Positions 6,120-10,811 of a stretch of 10,811 nt of DNA are shown here, in pieces; positions within the stretch are counted from its first letter, which is position 1, and every line of letters starts with the position of its first letter. The DNA lies in contig CAIOGK010000126.1 in the NCBI GenBank assembly GCA_903857815.1, positions 1-10,811 of the forward strand, read 5' to 3'. The position numbers were made by a program, and so were the translations under genes. This stretch comes from Candidatus Falkowiibacteriota bacterium (GTDB lineage: Bacteria; Patescibacteriota; Patescibacteriia; Patescibacteriales; UBA12465). The notes under the pieces were generated by a model. The model saw only the letters and a list, made by a program, of their open reading frames with translations. It did no database searches and was not told where the DNA came from.

Positions 6120-6980
6120 TTATTTATTATTTAAATAATCTTTTAGTGCGTCTTGATAAGAGCGCATTTTTTTTACTTTATTATTTTGGAGAACAGAAAA
6201 TTTAGGACGCCTAGCAGCTCTATATAAATTTTCACTTCTTATCGGTCTAATAATAACGTTGAGCTTGGTCTGTTTAAAAAGCTCTAGCACCCCGTCATAC
6301 CAAGTAACCGCCCCCTCATTTACTAAATGATATATGCCGAAAGGGGCTCTAGAAGTCATTAAACGGGCACTGGAGACCGCTAAATCAAGAGTATAAGTAA
6401 AGCAACTTAATTCCTCATTAACTACGGTTAGCTCTTTTTTATCTTGCGCCAAAGAAAGCATAATGTCAAAAAAACTGGGCTTAGCCTGAGGACTATCTCC
6501 TTTGGGTCCAAATAGCTTTGACGTCCTAATTAAATAATATTTTAAACCTCTTCCCGCCTGACGTCCGATTTCCCTTTCTCCTAAAAATTTACTTTCACCG
6601 TATTTATTTACTGGATTAGGGGTATCGTCTTCAGAAAATTCACGTTTAGTTTCTAAACCGCTAAAAACGTAATCGGTAGAATAATGAACCAAAACAAAAT
6701 CCAATTTTAAGGCCAACTCTGCTAAATTCGCCGGCAAATCCCGATTAAGAGCAAGCGCATCAGCATAACTTTCTTTGTCTTCACATTTATCAACCGCATT
6801 ATAAGCAACGCAATTAACTAAGATTTCCGGTCTTATTTCTTCAACTACCGAAAAAAGCGCCCCTTTATCAAGCGCATTAAAATCATCACGATCAAAAGAA
6901 AATACTTCATGATCTTGCCCCAGAACTTTAACTAACTGAGAACCAAGATTGCCCTGTCCGCCAAGAATTATTATTTTCAT
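6120..6980 (-). CDS. rfbD: dTDP-4-dehydrorhamnose reductase
   Basis: This 286-residue extended short-chain dehydrogenase performs the last step of dTDP-L-rhamnose synthesis, reducing dTDP-4-keto-L-rhamnose with NAD(P)H. The Rossmann glycine motif GGQGNLG is at residues 7-13. STDYVFSG (101-108) and YGESK (127-131) supply the catalytic Thr/Ser and the Tyr-x3-Lys pair. RTSKLFGP (152-159) follows, and ARRPKFSVL (256-264) is the RmlD substrate-binding signature. The length matches the family (about 280-300). It lies 9 nt after the MurF stop and 1 nt before rfbA. The intermediate genes rfbB (dehydratase) and rfbC (epimerase) are not in the window and must lie elsewhere if the pathway is complete. 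The ATG at 6980 has only an AT-rich upstream sequence and no Shine-Dalgarno. Confidence 0.93.
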   Translation of the reverse strand: MKIIILGGQGNLGSQLVKVLGQDHEVFSFDRDDFNALDKGALFSVVEEIRPEILVNCVAYNAVDKCEDKESYADALALNRDLPANLAELALKLDFVLVHYSTDYVFSGLETKREFSEDDTPNPVNKYGESKFLGEREIGRQAGRGLKYYLIRTSKLFGPKGDSPQAKPSFFDIMLSLAQDKKELTVVNEELSCFTYTLDLAVSSARLMTSRAPFGIYHLVNEGAVTWYDGVLELFKQTKLNVIIRPIRSENLYRAARRPKFSVLQNNKVKKMRSYQDALKDYLNNK

Positions 6981-6989
6981 AACTATTAT

Positions 6990-8276
6990 TTAGTATATCC
7001 ATTTTTTATCCTGTCTTACTAAAAGTTCTTCCGCTTTTTCCGGTTCGGCCATTAATTCCTTAACTATTTTTTCCATTCTCGCCCCCTGTGAACCTTTAAC
7101 TAAAATTACATCACCCTCTTTAATTCTATTTTGCAAAAAACGTCCGGCTTCTTCTGGTTTATCAAAATAAAAAATATGCTCATCATGAAGTCCATCGTCC
7201 TTTGCTCCTCTAATAAAATCACGCGCTCGTTCACCAACAGCAATCAAATAATCTATTTTAGCTTCACTAATTTTTTTGCCAACTAACAAGTGCCCTTCCT
7301 CAGTATAAAAACCGATTTCTAACATATCGCCCATCACCGCATATTTATGAGCCGCCTTATCAATACCAATGCTTCCTAAAAGTTTTACCGCCGAAACAGC
7401 CGCTTCTGGTGAAGAATTATAGGTATCATCTATTATGAAGGAATGTTTTATTCCCGGCAAGAGGTTCATCCGCCCAGCTGGTAAACTAAAATCACTTAGA
7501 GCAGAAGCAATCTCAACTAAATTCATCTGAAAATATAAGCCAACGGCTGCTGCCGCTAAAGCAGAATATAAAGCCGGCTCCGACATTATATTATCCATAA
7601 AAACCGGGACAATAGAGCCTTTATTATTTAACTTAAAATTAATACCAGAAAGTTCATACAAACCACGAGTAAAATTATAAACAATATCTTGAGCCCTTAA
7701 ATCACTTCCTTCTTTTAAGCCATAACTTAAAATTCTCGCCTTACTCACTTCGGCCATTTCTTTAACCGGCTCACTATCATAATTTAAAACTGCCAAGCCC
7801 TGGCCATCAAGCTTTTCAACTAAAACTTGCTTCTCTTTCTTAATATTTTGTAAATTACCAAAATATTCTAAATGAGAATAACTCACAGAAGTAACAATCG
7901 CAATATCGACTTTTACAATTGAAGTTAAATACTCCATATCACCAGGTCTATCAACCCCCATTTCTAAAACTAAAACTTCAGGATAGTTTATATCCTTAAT
8001 TAATAAAAGATTAAGTGTTTTAGCAAAAACTTTAAACCAACCAAAAATATTTTTTTCCGGAGACTCCAAGCCAATAATCGTTAAAGGAAGTCCAATTTCA
8101 TTATTATAATTTTTAAAACTTGTTCGTACTTTAAATTTCTTTTTTAAAACATGATAAATAGCATCTTTGGTGCTACTTTTACCAATAGAACCAGTAATTC
8201 CAACAACAACTGGCTTATACTTGCGCAGAATAAGTTTGGCGGCAATTTTCAGTTTTATCTGTAATATCTTCTTCAT
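6990..8276 (-). CDS. murF: MurF-type ligase lacking the N-terminal domain (UDP-MurNAc-tripeptide--D-Ala-D-Ala ligase)
   Basis: This 428-residue cytoplasmic Mur ligase should attach D-Ala-D-Ala to the UDP-MurNAc peptide precursor using ATP. The P-loop GITGSIGKSSTK (26-37) has Ser-Ser where most MurF have Thr-Thr. Other features are LEMGVDRPGDM (104-114), SHLEYFG (134-140), a lysine at 149 in the position of the carbamylated Lys, and LNYDSEP (164-170). LPAGRMNLL (265-273), IIDDTYNSSP (281-290), AVMGDMLEIG (313-322) and VKGSQGARMEK (393-403) follow. Classical MurF carries about 80-100 residues of UDP-substrate-binding domain before the P-loop; here only 25 basic and hydrophobic residues precede it. 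Residues 75-95 form an extra hydrophobic insert that may touch the membrane. Order after rsmH, ftsL and ftsI supports MurF; another Mur ligase, or a MurE/MurF replacement, is possible because murE is missing. The gene starts 30 nt after the PBP stop. Confidence 0.85.
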   Translation of the reverse strand: MKKILQIKLKIAAKLILRKYKPVVVGITGSIGKSSTKDAIYHVLKKKFKVRTSFKNYNNEIGLPLTIIGLESPEKNIFGWFKVFAKTLNLLLIKDINYPEVLVLEMGVDRPGDMEYLTSIVKVDIAIVTSVSYSHLEYFGNLQNIKKEKQVLVEKLDGQGLAVLNYDSEPVKEMAEVSKARILSYGLKEGSDLRAQDIVYNFTRGLYELSGINFKLNNKGSIVPVFMDNIMSEPALYSALAAAAVGLYFQMNLVEIASALSDFSLPAGRMNLLPGIKHSFIIDDTYNSSPEAAVSAVKLLGSIGIDKAAHKYAVMGDMLEIGFYTEEGHLLVGKKISEAKIDYLIAVGERARDFIRGAKDDGLHDEHIFYFDKPEEAGRFLQNRIKEGDVILVKGSQGARMEKIVKELMAEPEKAEELLVRQDKKWIY

Positions 8277-8306
8277 AGCCTACTTAAATTGTACTTAAGA
8301 CTAATC

Positions 8307-10268
8307 TTATTTCCTTGTTTTCGGCACAGCGTAATAATTTAAAATAAACTCAGCAATATCTTTCCACAAAGGAACAGCCGATCCTTCAGCATATTGTACA
8401 TCCTTAGGACTGTCAATCTTAGTTAACATCACAAAGGCCGGCTCTTCAATTGGCGCAATCCCAATAAATGTATGGATGTAATCACTGGTACTATATCCTC
8501 CCAGGGTCGCAACCTGAGCGGTTCCCGTTTTACCACCTAAATAATATCCCGAAATAGCCGCTCCCTTAGAATGCCCCTTTTCAACTACATTAACTAACAT
8601 CCCCGAAATAGTCGACGCAGTCTTTTCGGAGATTACTCGCCCCGATTGTTTAGGAGAAATAACATCAGTCTTACCATTAGGACGAATAATTCCCTGAATA
8701 ATATAAGGCTTCATCATCATGCCTTTATTAGCAATCGCTTGATAAGGCATAATCATCTGCAAAGGCGTTGCGGCAATACCCTGTCCGAATGAGGCGGTTG
8801 CCGCATCAATTTCTCTTACTTTATTTTTTAACAAATTATCAATATTACCAGCACTTTCTGAACCTAGTTCAATCCCCGTTCTTTCACCAAAACCAAATTT
8901 TTTAACATACTCCGCAAATACTTTAGGCCCAACTTGATTCATAGCAAAAATAGCACCGGTATTTAGTGAGTTATCTAAAACTACCGTCATATCAACTACC
9001 CCATGAGGACCAAATGTAGAAAAATCGGAATTTTTAATCGGTTTCGGCCAACCATTAATCATAATCTGCCCCTCATCTTTATATGTAGTAGTCGGGGAAA
9101 CCTTCCCTTGATCAATCGCAATCGCCATCGTTATTGTTTTAAAAACTGAACCAGGTTCATACTGATAATAAGCGGCAGGATTATTATAATAAGCAATATC
9201 TCTAACATCTTTAAAATCGTTAGGATTAAATGCCGGCTCAGAGCACATCGCAATAATTGCGCCTGTTTTTACTTCCATAACGATTACTGAGCCACCAGAA
9301 GCACTATGTTTTTTAACTGATTGCTTAAGCTTATCACAAACGGCAAATTGAATGTTGCGATCAACAGTTAAAATTAAATCACTGCCCGCCTCTGGTTTAA
9401 TATATTCCCGATCATTAACAATCATCATATTTGATTTAACTCCCTTTTCTGATTTAAGTGAACCATACTTACCAAAAAGTTCCTCGTTAAAAAATTCTTC
9501 TAAACCATACTTGCCCTGGCCTTCACCATCAACATAAGTAACAAACCCCAATAGATGAGCGGCAATCTCGTTCTCCGGGTAATAGCGATATTTCTGTAAA
9601 TCAAAACCAAAACCAGGAACTTCAAATTCCTTTTCGACATCATTTTTATAAACTAAGCGACCAAGTTTTAATTCTAAATCCTCAGGTGCAACTAAGGCTG
9701 GGGAAGAAGTTGAAGAATTATCGGCGCTTGAAAGATATGAAAATAATTTTATTAAGTCCTCCCCTGAAAGTTTACTGACTAATGGTTCGTAGGGGTCGCC
9801 AGGTTTATCAAGTTTTTTTAAATATTTAGCAATTATTTCCTCCTTGGTAGCCGTAGAGACTATTACTTTAGTCCCGGTAGCTTGATTATCATTTTCACTG
9901 GTTTCTAACTTTGGTTTATCAAAAAAATTAAAAAGTTTTTCCGCAAAAATCTCCGGATAAACTATATCTTTAGGGACAATAAAAACTTCCGCGAAATCTT
10001 TATTAGTCGCTAGTGGATAAAGTTTTTCAACGCCATTAGTTTTTTCACTTAAAAATATCTTCCCTCTTTCCGGTTTTAACTTACTGTAAACCTGATGTTG
10101 AGAAGAAGCCATAGCCGTATACAAATCAAATTGGCCAATTTGCACGCTATAAAGTTTATATAAAAGAGACCCCATTAATAAAAAAATAACCGCCACGACA
10201 AGACGTAAACGATTATTATTTACCGCATCTTTGAGAGATCGGCCTTTGTTTTTAGAATCTCGCCACAT
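8307..10268 (-). CDS. ftsI: Class B penicillin-binding protein, peptidoglycan D,D-transpeptidase (FtsI/PBP2 type)
   Basis: This 653-residue membrane-anchored transpeptidase cross-links peptidoglycan, most likely at the division septum. A short basic cytoplasmic tail precedes one membrane helix (about 22-42), then the PBP-dimer domain begins at KPERGKIFL (65-73) and continues to KYGLEEFFNEEL (253-264). The transpeptidase domain has the catalytic serine in EPGSVFK (S374, K377), the SxN triad SLN (434-436) and GGKTGTAQ with KTG at 580-582. All three active-site motifs are intact. ASFGQGIAATPLQM (492-505) is also typical. No PASTA domains follow. Residues about 120-195 form a Ser/Thr/Asp-rich, low-similarity insertion in the N-terminal domain. 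Context in the dcw cluster (rsmH, ftsL, this gene, murF) points to FtsI rather than the elongation enzyme MrdA. The ATG at 10268 lies 29 nt after the FtsL-like stop and has no Shine-Dalgarno. Confidence 0.94.
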   Translation of the reverse strand: MWRDSKNKGRSLKDAVNNNRLRLVVAVIFLLMGSLLYKLYSVQIGQFDLYTAMASSQHQVYSKLKPERGKIFLSEKTNGVEKLYPLATNKDFAEVFIVPKDIVYPEIFAEKLFNFFDKPKLETSENDNQATGTKVIVSTATKEEIIAKYLKKLDKPGDPYEPLVSKLSGEDLIKLFSYLSSADNSSTSSPALVAPEDLELKLGRLVYKNDVEKEFEVPGFGFDLQKYRYYPENEIAAHLLGFVTYVDGEGQGKYGLEEFFNEELFGKYGSLKSEKGVKSNMMIVNDREYIKPEAGSDLILTVDRNIQFAVCDKLKQSVKKHSASGGSVIVMEVKTGAIIAMCSEPAFNPNDFKDVRDIAYYNNPAAYYQYEPGSVFKTITMAIAIDQGKVSPTTTYKDEGQIMINGWPKPIKNSDFSTFGPHGVVDMTVVLDNSLNTGAIFAMNQVGPKVFAEYVKKFGFGERTGIELGSESAGNIDNLLKNKVREIDAATASFGQGIAATPLQMIMPYQAIANKGMMMKPYIIQGIIRPNGKTDVISPKQSGRVISEKTASTISGMLVNVVEKGHSKGAAISGYYLGGKTGTAQVATLGGYSTSDYIHTFIGIAPIEEPAFVMLTKIDSPKDVQYAEGSAVPLWKDIAEFILNYYAVPKTRK

Positions 10269-10297
10269 AAAAGCTAACCGAATTTTTTAACACTGGA

Positions 10298-10639
10298 TTA
10301 TTTCTTGGCAACTACATGGCTCCCAGTTGATAAATATTCAATATCATTTATAACAACCATATCAAGCTTCTGAGCTCTAGCATTAAGCGCATAATATGAT
10401 TGCAAAGAATCAATTTGTTGTTCGTTATCTCTTTTTTCAGAAACAAGACTAGAGGATTCATTTTTAAGTTCTTGCAGAACGAAGCCTTTAACAGTTAAAT
10501 CACTGATTCCGATAAGATAAGCGAAGCCAAGAGAAAAGACTATTGCAAACAAGAAGAAATTAAAAAACTTTAAATTAACAGCTCGTTTATTCTTTTTCGG
10601 CTTTAAATTCGAATTGTAACAATTCACAATCTTGGTCAT
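10298..10639 (-). CDS. ftsL: FtsL-like small membrane division protein
   Basis: This 113-residue bitopic protein has a basic cytoplasmic N-terminus (1-23), one strongly hydrophobic helix (about 24-45, FFNFFLFAIVFSLGF) and an extracytoplasmic segment. The latter is heptad-like and charged (about 53-82, LQELKNESSSLVSEKRDNEQ), consistent with a coiled coil. Sequence conservation in FtsL/DivIC proteins is weak, so the call rests on topology, size and position exactly between rsmH and the FtsI-type transpeptidase. By analogy it would form the FtsL part of an FtsLB-like activator of septal peptidoglycan synthesis. The ATG at 10639 is 36 nt downstream of the rsmH stop; a weak AGAAG sequence lies about 5 nt upstream of the ATG. 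Confidence 0.75.
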   Translation of the reverse strand: MTKIVNCYNSNLKPKKNKRAVNLKFFNFFLFAIVFSLGFAYLIGISDLTVKGFVLQELKNESSSLVSEKRDNEQQIDSLQSYYALNARAQKLDMVVINDIEYLSTGSHVVAKK

Positions 10640-10675
10640 AAGACTTCTAAAAAGATATATTTAACTTAAAAATTA

Positions 10676-10811
10676 TCAAATTTTTATAGCCGCTCGGAGT
10701 TTAGCACTCCTAGCGCGTGGGTTTTCGGCAGACTCCTGAGCACACGGGATTAAAGGTTTCTTGGTTAAAATTTTTACACTATCATTATTTTTTAAAAACC
10801 ATTTTACAATT
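10676..10811 (-). CDS. rsmH: C-terminal end of RsmH, 16S rRNA (cytosine1402-N4)-methyltransferase (partial)
   Basis: A minus-strand frame enters from the window edge and ends in tandem stops TGA TAA (10678-10673), giving 44 complete codons. The residues TKKPLIP followed by ENPRARSAKLRA are the hallmark C-terminus of RsmH (MraW), where the family reads T-K-K-P, then N-x-R-[AS]-R-S-A-x-L-R. RsmH methylates N4 of C1402 in the ribosomal decoding centre using S-adenosylmethionine. The SAM-binding domain lies beyond the window. Its place directly upstream of the FtsL-like gene is the classical dcw arrangement. Confidence 0.93.
   Translation of the reverse strand, partial: IVKWFLKNNDSVKILTKKPLIPCAQESAENPRARSAKLRAAIKI

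Noticed and set aside
9352..9537. Plus-strand 61-residue open frame within the PBP gene
   Set aside because: It is antisense to a conserved part of the transpeptidase and has no independent signals.
1..10811. TGA recoded to glycine (genetic code 25)
   Set aside because: Every protein is full length with TGA as stop, glycines use GGN, and rsmH and GT2 end naturally at TGA.
1..10811. Mobile elements, CRISPR arrays, tRNA or rRNA genes
   Set aside because: No transposase or integrase motifs, spaced direct repeats, terminal inverted repeats or cloverleaf-like sequence were seen by eye; the window is filled by coding genes.

Overview
The window is AT-rich, densely packed bacterial DNA. Every gene but one lies on the minus strand. 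Short intergenic gaps, few Shine-Dalgarno sequences, and several compact or domain-trimmed proteins point to a Candidatus Patescibacteria (CPR) genome, probably Parcubacteria-like. The trimmed proteins are a MurF without its N-terminal domain, a sigma-region-4/HARE-like protein, and a VirD4-type N-terminal domain with no ATPase. All reading frames are intact with TGA read as stop, so the recoded TGA of Gracilibacteria/Absconditabacteria (SR1) is not seen. The phylum is inferred from gene families and style, not from a marker gene.

Right part (10811 down to 5393, minus strand): a division and cell-wall (dcw) operon in the usual order: the 3' end of rsmH, a small FtsL-like protein, a class B penicillin-binding transpeptidase (FtsI/PBP2 type) and a MurF-type ligase. 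murE is absent between the last two. rfbD and rfbA (dTDP-L-rhamnose synthesis) follow directly with gaps of 9 and 1 nt. No terminator is seen inside the run, so peptidoglycan synthesis and rhamnose-nucleotide supply look co-transcribed.

Middle (5395 down to about 4930): a single plus-strand gene for an unrecognised 104-residue protein. It has a textbook promoter (TTGACA, 17 bp, TATAAT), a short hairpin in its leader and a strong intrinsic terminator that touches the stop codon of convergent rfbA.

Left part (4929 down to 1, minus strand): a GT2 glycosyltransferase of the rhamnosyltransferase-like type; a sigma-region-4/HARE-HTH regulator with its own promoter and terminator; then a second transcription unit with a membrane-anchored DUF8128-like protein, a GT-B (GT4) glycosyltransferase and the first 24 codons of another gene. 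The two glycosyltransferases and the two rhamnose genes together suggest synthesis of a surface glycan linked to envelope growth. No tRNA, rRNA, CRISPR array, insertion sequence or stretch over 300 bases without a gene was seen.
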